Source: Marivirga sericea
GTDB taxonomy: Bacteria > Bacteroidota > Bacteroidia > Cytophagales > Cyclobacteriaceae
Assembly: GCF_900177665.1 (NCBI RefSeq)
Contig: NZ_FXAW01000010.1
Span: forward strand, 1-64,000
Direction of reading: 5' to 3'
Length of the DNA stretch: 64,000 nt
Positions within the stretch are counted from its first letter, which is position 1. Every line of letters starts with the position of its first letter. A program made the position numbers and the translations under genes. The notes under the pieces were generated by a model that worked only from the letters and a program-made list of their open reading frames with translations, was not told where the DNA came from and did not search any database. This document shows, in pieces, positions 44,576 to 53,865 of the stretch.

Positions 44576-45847
44576 TTAATCCTGCAATAATTGAATTGGA
44601 GTAGATTCCTTTGTGAATAGAAGAGCATCATAACACTCTCCACCAGGACAATAATTAAATTGAGAGGTTTGCTGAGGATTATCCTTAGCTGGATTGAAAA
44701 CGGCACCAATTGTGTGCAGCTTGTATTCGCCCACCACTTGCTTATTTTCACTAAAGTCAATAAAAACAAGTTCTTCTTGAAGATTTCTTAATTTTTCACC
44801 ATAGGAGCCAGCAATACTCTTATCTATCATTACCTCACCTAAATCGTAATTTTCAAAGTTTTCATTTTTTGAATCATTGATCTTGTGATAGGCAATGAAA
44901 GACCCATTATCAAAATCTTGCATAATGGACACATATTGCTCTTTAATGGCATGTTTTAATACACCACCTGTGATTCCATGCTGCTCCGCTCTTTTTTTAT
45001 CATAGTGAGATAACACCTTATATACGTGTTCGTTATGAGCCCAAAAAATGGCTTTTGTGTTTGGTCGCTCTCTTAACTTACTTAGCATATTTTGCGCCAT
45101 AAAGCTGTCTCTCAAAGTGCTACATTTCGAAATCCTAGTTTCTAGCGACTGTTCTAAATTCCTGATCAAAAGCTGATACTTTTGTTGGTCTTCTTTCGAG
45201 AAATCAGATACATCTTTCTCTTTATAGGTTCTCAGGTAGGCGAGCATATCTTTATACTCCCTCTTTCTTAATTTTTGAAATTCCTGATTGGACACAATAG
45301 GAAATCGATTGCTATCTAAAGGCTCCAGTTCATAAGACAAAAGTAAATCATTTATTTTCATGCTTGCATTATCTGGCCATTGACCGTCAACACCTACAAA
45401 TTGTAGTTGATCCTCTAGTGCTCGCTCTTGATTATAGGTGCGCATCCACTCTATTAAAGTTAAAAGTTCTTCTGTTTGCCACGGCCAATATAGTGCCTTC
45501 ATGGCCTCTCTAATGTCAACAGATTCTCCAGCCACATAATCGCTAATTGGCACGCAATCGGCATAATCGGCTTCCAGAAATAAGGTGTTAAAATCTTTAT
45601 TTTCAATCAGGTATTTGAATAGCTCAGCTCTGTAAGTATGAAATTCGGAAGTGCCATGGGTAGACTCTCCCAGCCCAGCTATTGTAACGTCATCAAAGTA
45701 GCTATCTATTGCTTTAAAGGCATCAGCGTCAATTTCTTTTTGTCCTGCCTCAGCCAAAGGAACATATTGTATATCTTGGGAAAAAGCGAAAAAAGAATTG
45801 AAAGTTGAACATAAAAATAGGGCAAGTAGGAAGTGAGGTTTTATCAT
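44576..45847 (-). CDS. Erythromycin esterase-like protein, 423 aa (intact copy)
   Basis: A signal peptide (about residues 1-23) precedes an erythromycin-esterase family domain, recognised by TIAGLGESTHGTSEFHTYRAELFKYL, LEADYADCVPISDYV, ALYWPWQTEELLTLIEWMRTYN and FVGVDGQ. The ESTHGT and AHNEHV motifs carry the residues thought to be catalytic in Ere enzymes. The secreted form suggests a substrate other than macrolides. A truncated, nearly identical second copy of its 5' half is at 49441-50091, 3.6 kb away. The upstream 60 bp are also shared. Confidence 0.9.
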   Translation of the reverse strand: MIKPHFLLALFLCSTFNSFFAFSQDIQYVPLAEAGQKEIDADAFKAIDSYFDDVTIAGLGESTHGTSEFHTYRAELFKYLIENKDFNTLFLEADYADCVPISDYVAGESVDIREAMKALYWPWQTEELLTLIEWMRTYNQERALEDQLQFVGVDGQWPDNASMKINDLLLSYELEPLDSNRFPIVSNQEFQKLRKREYKDMLAYLRTYKEKDVSDFSKEDQQKYQLLIRNLEQSLETRISKCSTLRDSFMAQNMLSKLRERPNTKAIFWAHNEHVYKVLSHYDKKRAEQHGITGGVLKHAIKEQYVSIMQDFDNGSFIAYHKINDSKNENFENYDLGEVMIDKSIAGSYGEKLRNLQEELVFIDFSENKQVVGEYKLHTIGAVFNPAKDNPQQTSQFNYCPGGECYDALLFTKESTPIQLLQD

Positions 45848-46440
45848 TTTTTCTTTTACTGGTTAAGGTTAATAGTTTGATTACAGAAGTACGAACGGGC
45901 TGTTTAAATAAATATTGCTCTATCTCGGTCGCGATGGTGGGATAACCGGGTGCGCCAACTGCATAGTCTAAATCTACTCGTCTTCTTTTACAAGGAGGCT
46001 TAATAAAATATAAATTCTCCACTTAAGAAGCTAATCATTACTTAATCAGTTCTTCTAATATAATCTCTTGCTGAACTAATTAAATATTCCTCTGAATTGA
46101 CTACAATTTAGGCTTTTGGTGGATTCTCATGAATATAGCATTTCAAATGCTCAGATTAGGTATCTTTCTTACGAACGAGGACGAGACACAGGCAAAGAAA
46201 TTATGCGCATGGCGATTTTATAAAATAAAATATGCGCGAACAAAAATTCCTTTTCTGCATATCAAATTTTTAAGGTATGCATATATGCGCACTGTAAAAG
46301 CAGTACACATAAAAACGCATGCCTGCGAAATACTACCAATACTGGCCTAAAAGCAATTGAATCACCATCCAAAGCAGGGCGGCAACGAGATTGAAATTAC
46401 AAGGCTATAGCTATTATAGTTACCACATCAGAAACAAGCA
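45848..46440. other. 593-bp intergenic region with repeat fragments
   Basis: Contains the shared upstream block of the esterase copies (to about 45913) and a short repeat around 46136-46190. This repeat combines AGCAT..AAATGCT with ACGAACGAGGACGAG and is related to 49378-49438. Short open frames here (for example one on the minus strand reading KPPCKRRRVDLDYAVGAPGYPTIA) look unlike any gene I know. Confidence 0.4.
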
Positions 46441-48960
46441 TTAATTACCATCACATCCCGGCTTGGCGTCAAGGTCAGATGCTAATCGAATATTGCTCAG
46501 GCCTATATCAACACCTTCTCCGGCTGTAATCATGAAAGCAGAACTTATAGTAGTCATATCAACACCGAGATTATCAAAGCAGCTTAAGCTTATTCGATAT
46601 TCTTGCCAATCTCCGGCAGCAATGCTGATTTCAAGGGTTTCATTGCAAGAGGCGTCTGAATCGCACATTCCGATTTGGACAACAGCCTGCTCTTCGGTAA
46701 ATGATTTTGCTGAGAAAGCAAGTTCCATAGCACCATTTGCCTGTCGTGACATATCACTTGGTGAAGCTGCACTTATTCGCATTTGATCTCGATCTGATTT
46801 AGTCCATTTAATTCTCAGGGCATCTTCTTGCGCCTCATGATCTGTTTTGCTAACAATCAAGCCTCCTACGGAAGTAGGGAAACTAGCAATTTGTTTATCT
46901 AAGTCACCTGTACTCAACCATAATCCCCATGGTGCAACAGCAGTACCTTTATTGAAAAATTCCCCCGTTGATTTTAGGTTATTATTTTCTAAGCCAGAGT
47001 ACTCTGAAAGTTGATCAACCACTGCTGTAGTATTATAACTTAGACCATAGCCCAATTCAAACAAGGGTTCGGCATCTTCTGATACCAGTGCAGTTGAAGG
47101 CCAGGCGAAAGACAGACGGCCAGTAAAATCAAAGGCTGGATTTCTTTGAAATAACAAATCGGAAACACCACCGCCTTCACTTCCAGGCAACCATGCCGCA
47201 ATAAAAGCATCAGAATTGTTTATTTCAGGATTGCTCCACAATGGGCGACCCGATAGAAAAACAGATACAACAGGAATGTCTTTGCTTTGAAATTCCGCCA
47301 ATTTACTGACGTCAAATGCATTTGGCACAAAGTCTAAGTTTTCTATATCGCCTTGAAACTCTGCGTATGGATCTTCTCCATATATAGCAATTACAAGATC
47401 AGCCTCAATATTTGTATCTCCATCAGCCGAAAAAATCACTTTGCCTCCAGCGGTATTAACTGTTTCTTCAATGCCTTCTAATATAGATTCACCATTTGGA
47501 AACTCATCATTGGTATGACCTGTGCCTTGCCATGATAAGGTCCAACCGCCTGATGCCTTGGAAATGCTTGCTGCGCCATCACCAATGACCAGAATAGTTT
47601 TGCTGGGGTCAATCGGTAAGGTGCCTTCATTATTTTTAAGTAAAACCATTGACTCCCTCACTGCTTGGCGTGCAATCGCTCTGTTTTCGGGTAGTCCTAA
47701 GAGACTTTCATCTCCTGCGTTTTTACGTGTGCTAGGTGCGCCTTTGGTAAATATGCCTGAGGCAATTTTCACTCTCAAAATCCTGCGGACTGCATCATCT
47801 AAACGAGACATCGGAATTGTTCCGTCCTGAACATGTTGTAATGTGCTTTCATAAACGCCTTTCCAGCTATCAGGGGCCATATACATATCTAGCCCTGCAT
47901 TCAGAGATTGTGCACAATCCGTATTGGTACATCCGGGCACCTGACCATGACCATTCCAGTCACCCACTACAAACCCATTAAAGCCAAGCTGCCCCTTTAA
48001 TACATCCGTTAATAATTCTTTGTCGCCATGCAGTTTTCTGCCCTGCCAGCTAGAGAAAGAAGCCATCACCGTTTGCACGCCAGCAGGTATTGCGCTATAA
48101 TAACCGGCAGCATGTACGTCAATTAATTCCTTTTCACTGATTTGGGCATTCCCCTGATCAACACCATTTTCAGTAGCACCGTCCGCTAAAAAATGTTTAG
48201 CACTGGATATGACGCGGCCTGCTCCCATAAAATCATCTGTACCCACTTGGCCTTGTAGTCCGTAGACAATCCGATCTGCGTAGGACTTCACAATTTCAGG
48301 GTCTTCAGAGAATCCTTCATAACTTCTGCCCCAACGCAGGTCTTGAGGCACCGCTAGAGTGGGGGCAAAAGTCCAATCATGACCGGATACAGTCAACTCA
48401 TGAGCGGTTACTGCTGCAATTTTCTCGATTAAATCGGGATTATTCATAGCGCCAAGCCCGACATTATGCGGAAAGACTATTGCTCCACTGAGGTTAGCAT
48501 GCCCATGTACCGCATCTATGCCCCATATAGTGGGTATGGCAATTTCAACCCCTTCGGTGTCGATAGAGGCATAATAATATTCATCCGCCAGTTCTAACCA
48601 CTTTTTTGTATCTGCATAGGGTAATACACCCGGTGCCGAATTCCCACCACTTAACACGGAACCCAATCGGTATTGCTTTACCTCCTCAGGGGTGACAGAT
48701 GCATTGTCCGCCTGAATTACCTGACCCACTTTTTGTTCCAGGGTCAGTTTGGGTAGTATGGAATCAATTTGTGCCTCTATTGCCGGATCTAAAGGTATCG
48801 GCTTGATGCTTGGCCAATCTTGAGGGTTTACCAAATTTTCAGATGTATCCTCAGCGGTACTGCTCTGCTGTTGAGAGCAGCTTGAAATCAAAAGGGCGAG
48901 GAGAGGTAATAAAAATACAGCTAAAAATGATGACTTGATTACAGAAATTTTACTATTCAT
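46441..48960 (-). CDS. GH3 beta-glucosidase lipoprotein, 839 aa
   Basis: Lipoprotein signal with lipobox LLISSC (C28). The GH3 N-terminal barrel contains IWGIDAVHGHANLSGAIVFPHNVGLGA, DLRWGRSYEGFSEDPEIV, SSAKHFLADG and the nucleophile loop GFVVGDWNGHGQ (D334; GDW replaces the common SDW). The C-terminal GH3 domain includes ARQAVRESMVLLKNN. The last about 170 residues form a beta-sandwich like that of exo-beta-glucanases such as ExoP. It should release glucose from beta-1,3 or beta-1,4 glucans at the cell surface. It lies between the two esterase copies. Confidence 0.93.
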   Translation of the reverse strand: MNSKISVIKSSFLAVFLLPLLALLISSCSQQQSSTAEDTSENLVNPQDWPSIKPIPLDPAIEAQIDSILPKLTLEQKVGQVIQADNASVTPEEVKQYRLGSVLSGGNSAPGVLPYADTKKWLELADEYYYASIDTEGVEIAIPTIWGIDAVHGHANLSGAIVFPHNVGLGAMNNPDLIEKIAAVTAHELTVSGHDWTFAPTLAVPQDLRWGRSYEGFSEDPEIVKSYADRIVYGLQGQVGTDDFMGAGRVISSAKHFLADGATENGVDQGNAQISEKELIDVHAAGYYSAIPAGVQTVMASFSSWQGRKLHGDKELLTDVLKGQLGFNGFVVGDWNGHGQVPGCTNTDCAQSLNAGLDMYMAPDSWKGVYESTLQHVQDGTIPMSRLDDAVRRILRVKIASGIFTKGAPSTRKNAGDESLLGLPENRAIARQAVRESMVLLKNNEGTLPIDPSKTILVIGDGAASISKASGGWTLSWQGTGHTNDEFPNGESILEGIEETVNTAGGKVIFSADGDTNIEADLVIAIYGEDPYAEFQGDIENLDFVPNAFDVSKLAEFQSKDIPVVSVFLSGRPLWSNPEINNSDAFIAAWLPGSEGGGVSDLLFQRNPAFDFTGRLSFAWPSTALVSEDAEPLFELGYGLSYNTTAVVDQLSEYSGLENNNLKSTGEFFNKGTAVAPWGLWLSTGDLDKQIASFPTSVGGLIVSKTDHEAQEDALRIKWTKSDRDQMRISAASPSDMSRQANGAMELAFSAKSFTEEQAVVQIGMCDSDASCNETLEISIAAGDWQEYRISLSCFDNLGVDMTTISSAFMITAGEGVDIGLSNIRLASDLDAKPGCDGN

Positions 48961-49440
48961 TTTAAATAAGGTTTACATGCAGTAGGCATCCTTTCGGATT
49001 GTAAATTTTGAGGAAAGTTAAGGTATTTTATATTATTTCAATATGGTTATCAGTCATTTTGTAATGGTGTAATTGCCTGACGGATAATTGATGTTAGGAA
49101 AGGGGACTTGTAGGGTGGTGTAGCTGAAGAGAACGGACAGAGGGGAGTCTACAAATAGGTTATTTGTACTTACGAATTCAGGTAGGGTTAACAGCACAAG
49201 CGGATGCTTGCGCTATTGCAGTCTGCTTCAATTTAGCACCGGTTCAAGCGTCCGCTTGGACCAAAAAGTTTCAAGCTCGCCTGACATGGTTTTGGTTGAT
49301 TAATTGCCTTTTTGCTTTTCTTACAAAGGAAAGGCTTTTTGAAAAACATCTACTTGCTTCAGATAAATTATGCCTTTTAAGCATTGCAAATGCTTGGTTT
49401 AGGCATCCTCGTTCCCGCTACGCTCAAACGAGGACGAGCG
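48961..49440. other. Intergenic region with a cluster of small hairpins
   Basis: Four palindromes occur within 250 bp. They are a 24-bp REP-like unit (49193-49216), GGTTCAAGCG/CGCTTGGACC (about 49242-49263), AAGCATT/AATGCTT (about 49378-49394) and CCTCGTT/AACGAGG (about 49407-49433). The cluster ends exactly where the truncated esterase copy begins. No gene is visible. Confidence 0.55.
49193..49216. repeat. REP-like palindrome, copy 1
   Basis: AGCACAAGC then GGAT then GCTTGCGCTAT: a 9-bp stem with one mismatch. Copies 2 and 3 are at 57089-57112 and 59069-59092. The same 24-base unit in three separate spacers marks a dispersed repeat. Confidence 0.75.
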
Positions 49441-50091
49441 GGGGAAATCAGAAACATCTTTCTCTTTGTAGGTTCTCAGGTAGGCGAGCATATCTTTATA
49501 CTCCCTCTTTCTTAATTTTTGAAATTCCTGATCGGAAACAATAGTAAATCGATTGCTATCTAAAGGCTTCAGGCTGTAAGACAAAAGTAAATCATTTATT
49601 TTCATACTTGCATTATCTGGCCATTGACCGTCAACACCTACAAATTGTAGTTGATCCTCTAGTGCTCGCTCTTGGTTATAGGCACGCATCCACTCTATTA
49701 AAGCTAAGAGTTCTTCTGTTTGCCAAGGCCAATATAGTGCCTTCATGGCTTCTCTAATATCAACAGATTCGCCAGCCACATAGTCGCTAATTGGCACGCA
49801 ATCGGCATAATCTGCTTCCAGAAATAAGGTATTAAAATCTTTATTTTCAATCAGGTATTTGAATAGCTCCGCTCTATAGGGATGAAATTCGGAAGTGCCA
49901 TGGGTGGACTCTCCCAGTCCAGCTATTGTAACGTCATCAAAATAGCTATCAATTGCTTTAAAGGCCTCAGAGTCGATTTCTTTTTGCCCTGCCTCGGCCA
50001 AAGGAACATATTTTATCTCTTGAGAAACAGCGAACAAAGAATTGAAAGTTGAACATAAAAATAGGGCAAGTAGGAAGTGTGGTTTTATCAT
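49399..50091 (-). pseudogene. Truncated second copy of the erythromycin esterase-like gene
   Basis: Residues 1 to about 215 match the intact copy at 44576-45847 with only scattered changes. Homology stops at about 49441, within the EKDVSDF segment, and the frame then runs into hairpin sequence and stops. The signal peptide and the ESTHGTSEF motif are kept, but the half carrying AHNEHV is missing, so no active enzyme is expected. The upstream 60 bp also match, then diverge at about 50150. The result is a partial tandem duplication with GH3 between the copies. Confidence 0.9.
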
Positions 50092-50416
50092 TTCTGCTTT
50101 TAATGGTTAAGGTTAATAGTTTAATTACAGAAGTACGAACGGGCTGTTTAGAAAATTATTGCAGATGGTATTTTTTAATGAAATTCTATCTTGAAATGAG
50201 GCGCGATAATGCTAAGATCTTGTCTTACCCTAAAATAGCCTTACACCAATAAAGCTAATAATGGGAATTTGCTGAACTGTATTTGTACTCCTCAAGATTA
50301 TAAACTATTTCAGATTCCCCAGGAGCCAATGGGCTAGCATAGTAATTTTTTGGTTCCTCTTAGTGCATTTTCATATTTTTTGATTTATTTGTACTTTTCA
50401 TTTTTACGTTTCGTAT
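50092..50416. other. 325-bp intergenic region with IS-end-like fragment
   Basis: Shares about 60 bp with the upstream region of the intact esterase copy. At about 50220-50255 it carries AAAATAGCC..AATAAAGCTA, related to the 39178 hairpin. It also holds the promoter area of the divergent PrsW gene, not resolved. Confidence 0.4.
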
Positions 50417-52066
50417 ATGGTAGCAGTTATTACTTATGTTTTTTGGATCTTTTTCTTTCTAGCTTCTTTTGTTGGTATGAAATACTCTAGAAGTAGGAAC
50501 AAAAAGCTATTCTTTCAAAATGGAGCTTACAAGGCATTTGTTGTTTCTACCCTCATAATGATTGTGGGAGTTCTATTATATTTCATTTTACCAGCAACTG
50601 CAGTAGATCTGAGTTCTTTCAAACTGCATTCAGATGAAATTTCAATAGCGTTATCTAAAGCTTCAGGCTTTAGTAGATATTGGTTAAAGAGTTTGTCCAT
50701 ATTTACCGAACTCAACATCTTGGGCTTAATTTCTGCCATTTTAGTTACCGGCATCTGGTGGTTTTATCTTCGGAATTTAGATTTCTATAATAGGGAAAAA
50801 TTAGAGTTTAGTATTTTAGGTTTTGTCTTAGGCGCATTTATAACGTTTTTTACTTTTCCCCTGTCTGATTTTGTGACTAGTACTTTTTCTATTGAATATT
50901 CAACTAATACTTTTTATAATCTTTTCGTCTACAGTTTTCTTGGTATTGGGCTAGTTGAAGAATTAATAAAATTGATCCCTGTCTTAATTATTTTAAAGTT
51001 TACTAAAGAAATTGATGAACCGATCGACTTGATTTATTATGCCTCAATTTCTGCATTGGGCTTCGCATTTATAGAAAATCTATTATACTTCCGAGATATT
51101 TCAGGTTCATTAGTGATTGGTAGAGCCCTTACTTCTTCCGTGGGTCATATGATTGATTCTTCAATTGTAGTTTATGGAATAATCCTATACAAATTCCGAA
51201 AAGAGGGATTTAGTATTATACCTTATTATTTTTTATTAGGTGCTTTTGCTCATGCTCTTTATGACTATTTTCTATTTGAAGACCTGATCTTTTTCTTCTT
51301 CGCTAGCTTTGCATTTTTTATTCAAGCATGGGCCATCATGATTAATAATGCAATCAATAATTCAAAGTATTTTGATTATTCCGTTCATTATAGACATGAC
51401 TTAGTTAGGTTTCGCTTAGCATTGCTACTTAGCTTATTAATGATTACTTCCTTTGTTCTCAATGCTTTTTTAGTGGGTAGAGAAGAAGCGCTATTTGCTT
51501 TTATGGGTTCTTTGCTTTGGTGTAGCTTACTCATTGTTTTTTATGTCAGCTATGCTAGCAGTTTTGATCTATTCAAAGGATTTTGGAGGCCCATAAAAAT
51601 CAGCTTTAGGTCACCTAGTAATCAAAGTTTACCTGGAACGAGAGGTCTTAGTACACTGACTGCAATTTTTACTGAAAACACCATTATTCCGCAAAATCAT
51701 GTGGGTAAAAAGATAAAGCTTCACTGCCCTCGATTTAATAAATACCTGCAAGATATTTTTCACATTGGAGAAGGAAAAATTAAGGAGAGAATAAAGCTGG
51801 TTTCAGACAGAGGAGTTGATCCTGATTGGTTTGTAGTTAAGCTTGATACCCCTTTGAGTGTTACTGACGATTATAATAACTCTGCCATTTTGATAAAAGT
51901 CCAAAGCAAGTACTTGTCTTTAGTGCATGATAAACATATAAGATGTTTTTTAAAATTAATTCCTACCGAAGTCAATCCGTTGCAGGAGGAACGTAGTTCC
52001 GAATATATCAGCTATGGAGCTATAATGATTAATGGGCATGACTATCAGTATAAAGGACAGAATTAA
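50417..52066 (+). CDS. PrsW-family glutamic intramembrane protease, 549 aa
   Basis: A polytopic membrane protein with about ten helices. The PrsW motifs are in order: EELIK (E181, E182, K185), FAFIENLLYF (E220, N221), GHMID (H244) and FAHALYDYF (H279, D283). In Bacillus, PrsW cuts anti-sigma factors; the substrate here is unknown. A C-terminal soluble tail of about 190 residues (from about 360) is larger than in simple PrsW proteins and might bind the substrate. It is followed by a possible methyltransferase fragment and, on the other strand, the SDH protease. Confidence 0.88.
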   Translation: MVAVITYVFWIFFFLASFVGMKYSRSRNKKLFFQNGAYKAFVVSTLIMIVGVLLYFILPATAVDLSSFKLHSDEISIALSKASGFSRYWLKSLSIFTELNILGLISAILVTGIWWFYLRNLDFYNREKLEFSILGFVLGAFITFFTFPLSDFVTSTFSIEYSTNTFYNLFVYSFLGIGLVEELIKLIPVLIILKFTKEIDEPIDLIYYASISALGFAFIENLLYFRDISGSLVIGRALTSSVGHMIDSSIVVYGIILYKFRKEGFSIIPYYFLLGAFAHALYDYFLFEDLIFFFFASFAFFIQAWAIMINNAINNSKYFDYSVHYRHDLVRFRLALLLSLLMITSFVLNAFLVGREEALFAFMGSLLWCSLLIVFYVSYASSFDLFKGFWRPIKISFRSPSNQSLPGTRGLSTLTAIFTENTIIPQNHVGKKIKLHCPRFNKYLQDIFHIGEGKIKERIKLVSDRGVDPDWFVVKLDTPLSVTDDYNNSAILIKVQSKYLSLVHDKHIRCFLKLIPTEVNPLQEERSSEYISYGAIMINGHDYQYKGQN

Positions 52067-52078
52067 GCTTTAGGGTAG

Positions 52079-52174
52079 GAGCAGGAAATCATTGTAGGCC
52101 TTTTGACTTGCTCAGATTGTCAGCCTTATTTCCCTATTATCAATGGTATTCCGTTTATGACCCCTGATGAATAG
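52079..52174 (+). pseudogene. Trm112-like domain fragment
   Basis: A short open stretch reads EQEIIVGLLTCSDCQPYFP then IINGIPFMTPDE and ends in TAG at 52172. This is the C..C...YPI..GIP pattern of the N-terminal Trm112-like zinc module of many methyltransferases. No start codon or following methyltransferase domain is visible in frame, so it looks like a gene remnant. The identification rests on motif memory only. Confidence 0.4.
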
Positions 52175-52333
52175 GACAAAAAAAACTAGAAGCTGCAGTA
52201 ATCAAGAAGTGGGGATTGGAAATTGCCTGCAGGGGATCAAATCTTTTGCTTAGATGGACCTTCAAATGCACCAGCATTATGCTACACAACGCGAGCCAGA
52301 AGAGGGCTGAGGCTTACTGTTGTTTTAGGCAAC

Positions 52334-52537
52334 TTATTTTAATGCTTCTTTATTGGTATTTTCTCCAATTTCAGACGAAAAGTGAAGAACATTGTATTCT
52401 ATCAAAACTCCATTTTCCATAATTGTGGGAAAACTCTCTGGACTTGCAGAAGTTTGGGAAGTTCCATAATTATTTGAATTAGAACCATGTCGTTCATAAT
52501 TCGTCAAATTAAAAAATCTTTTTTCGATCGATTCCAT
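52334..52537 (-). CDS. Small hypothetical protein downstream of the SDH protease, 67 aa
   Basis: Starts 12 bp after the SDH protease stop on the same strand, so it is probably co-translated or co-transcribed. It is polar, rich in Ser, Asn and Thr (HGSNSNNYGTSQTSASPE), and has no membrane segment. It has no recognised family. It may be a partner or substrate of the protease; this is inferred from the tight spacing. Confidence 0.55.
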   Translation of the reverse strand: MESIEKRFFNLTNYERHGSNSNNYGTSQTSASPESFPTIMENGVLIEYNVLHFSSEIGENTNKEALK

Positions 52538-52549
52538 TACTTTACAAAT

Positions 52550-53584
52550 TTAGTCATTTTCTTCATATTTCCACCCTTCAAACTGCAATTGATTTTCAAT
52601 GGCTGTTCTTTGAATCGGTGGTAAACCTTGTCCTTGATTAATGTTTTGTCTCGTTTTAACTAAGGTGCCTTCTGTCACATAAACGTCTGTACCACCCGCT
52701 AAACTCTCAAGAAGCACTCTCCTACATGAGTATGTTGCAGTTGGATTCGATCCAAGTTCTAAGTTATGGTTAAATGGTTCTAAAAGCTTTAGTTCATCTC
52801 TTATGCTATCAAAGACTAATTTGATTTTTGAATATTGCTCATCATCCGGTTTTTCAATACTTAAGCCTAGCTCATCCCTTGCTTCATTTCGATAGATCGC
52901 ATAATCATGACTACCGGAATCACTACATAAAAATGAAACTATCTTATCAATTTTATCAGATTGATCTGCCCCTAATTGTTTTCGAAGTAATTTTCTTGCG
53001 ACCATTTGTATTTGCGTCCTTGTCCTATAAACGTTACCAAGAACCAAAGGATGTACTTTTCCTGCCAGATTGAGTAGTATATCTTTTAAGTTTTCCTCAT
53101 TATTTACGTTCAGTTCGTTTTTTGCTAAATCAAAAAACCCTTGGATAGACTCAACGCTAACTGGGATTCTAGCTTGTGGATTATTTGGAATCTGTGGGTT
53201 CTGAGGGTTCAAAGGACTGTTTAAGGAAGGGTCAATTGGGCCAAGAGTAGCCTGCTTTGTCATCATAATATTGTCTGCTCCTAGGCTTATGATTGTTCCA
53301 GAACTTCTAGCTTTTGACGGTATTATAACCTCAAATGTATTACAGAACTGCCTAATTAAATTCACCAAGCTCCAAGCAGCCATAGTATCTCCACCACGTG
53401 TGTATAAAAAAAGGCTGATTTTATCTACTTTCCCAATTTTATCAAGCTGTTCCGAAAAATATTCTAGAACATCAGTTGCTATTTGAGATTCCATCCCTCT
53501 TCTATCTCCTGTAAAATAAACAAGTAGCTTAGACTTGCGTTTTTCTTCTAGCCAGCGATATAAGTCTTTACGGTTCTCCATCAT
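52550..53584 (-). CDS. SDH-family Clp-fold serine protease, 344 aa
   Basis: A cytoplasmic protein of the serine dehydrogenase proteinase (SDH_sah, pfam01972) type, related to ClpP and SppA. The motifs are LFLYTRGGDTMAAWSLVNLI, the nucleophile region KARSSGTIISLGADNIMMT (Ser 94 or 95), and TLGPIDPSL. A proline/asparagine loop and helical domains follow, with SGSHDYAIYR probably supplying the His. No signal peptide or anchor. Such proteases sit in accessory islands and may have a defence or stress role; this is unproven. The gene is upstream of a 67-aa ORF. Confidence 0.88.
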   Translation of the reverse strand: MMENRKDLYRWLEEKRKSKLLVYFTGDRRGMESQIATDVLEYFSEQLDKIGKVDKISLFLYTRGGDTMAAWSLVNLIRQFCNTFEVIIPSKARSSGTIISLGADNIMMTKQATLGPIDPSLNSPLNPQNPQIPNNPQARIPVSVESIQGFFDLAKNELNVNNEENLKDILLNLAGKVHPLVLGNVYRTRTQIQMVARKLLRKQLGADQSDKIDKIVSFLCSDSGSHDYAIYRNEARDELGLSIEKPDDEQYSKIKLVFDSIRDELKLLEPFNHNLELGSNPTATYSCRRVLLESLAGGTDVYVTEGTLVKTRQNINQGQGLPPIQRTAIENQLQFEGWKYEEND

Positions 53585-53684
53585 ATTTCTTAATTTTTAA
53601 ACAGAACTCTATTTTCATTAACTGCTAGAAAATAGTAGCTTTTCCAACTCTCAAAAAGCAATTTGAATGGATTCAACACAAAGG

Positions 53685-53762
53685 TTTCGGTTATTGATGA
53701 TTTGTAAATATAGAAATACGGTTATAATATTCACCATAAAAATAGCACTTTTCATCGAAAAA
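53685..53762. repeat. 78-bp repeat R1
   Basis: Starts TTTCGGTTATTGATGA and ends TTCATCGAAAAA. Copy R2 at 55467-55545 is about 85-90% identical and in the same orientation. The pair brackets the P-loop ATPase gene. Confidence 0.8.
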
Positions 53763-53865
53763 GCATTATAAAAATCATTTGTCTCTACTAATAATTTAAA
53801 TTTACTGACTATTCTTGACAAATAAGCAATGTTTTTTGAATCGCTTAGGTCGTAGAGACGTGATA

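Noticed and set aside
45750-46022. Minus-strand open frame of 90 codons
   Set aside because: It overlaps the start of the esterase gene, has odd composition and lies in a region with repeat fragments; no family is seen.
46129-46350. Plus-strand 73-codon frame
   Set aside because: It consists of the shared GAACGAGGACGAG repeat and nearby low-complexity DNA.
49164-49544. Plus-strand 126-codon frame
   Set aside because: It runs through hairpins and over the antisense of the truncated esterase, so it is a by-product of repeat sequence.
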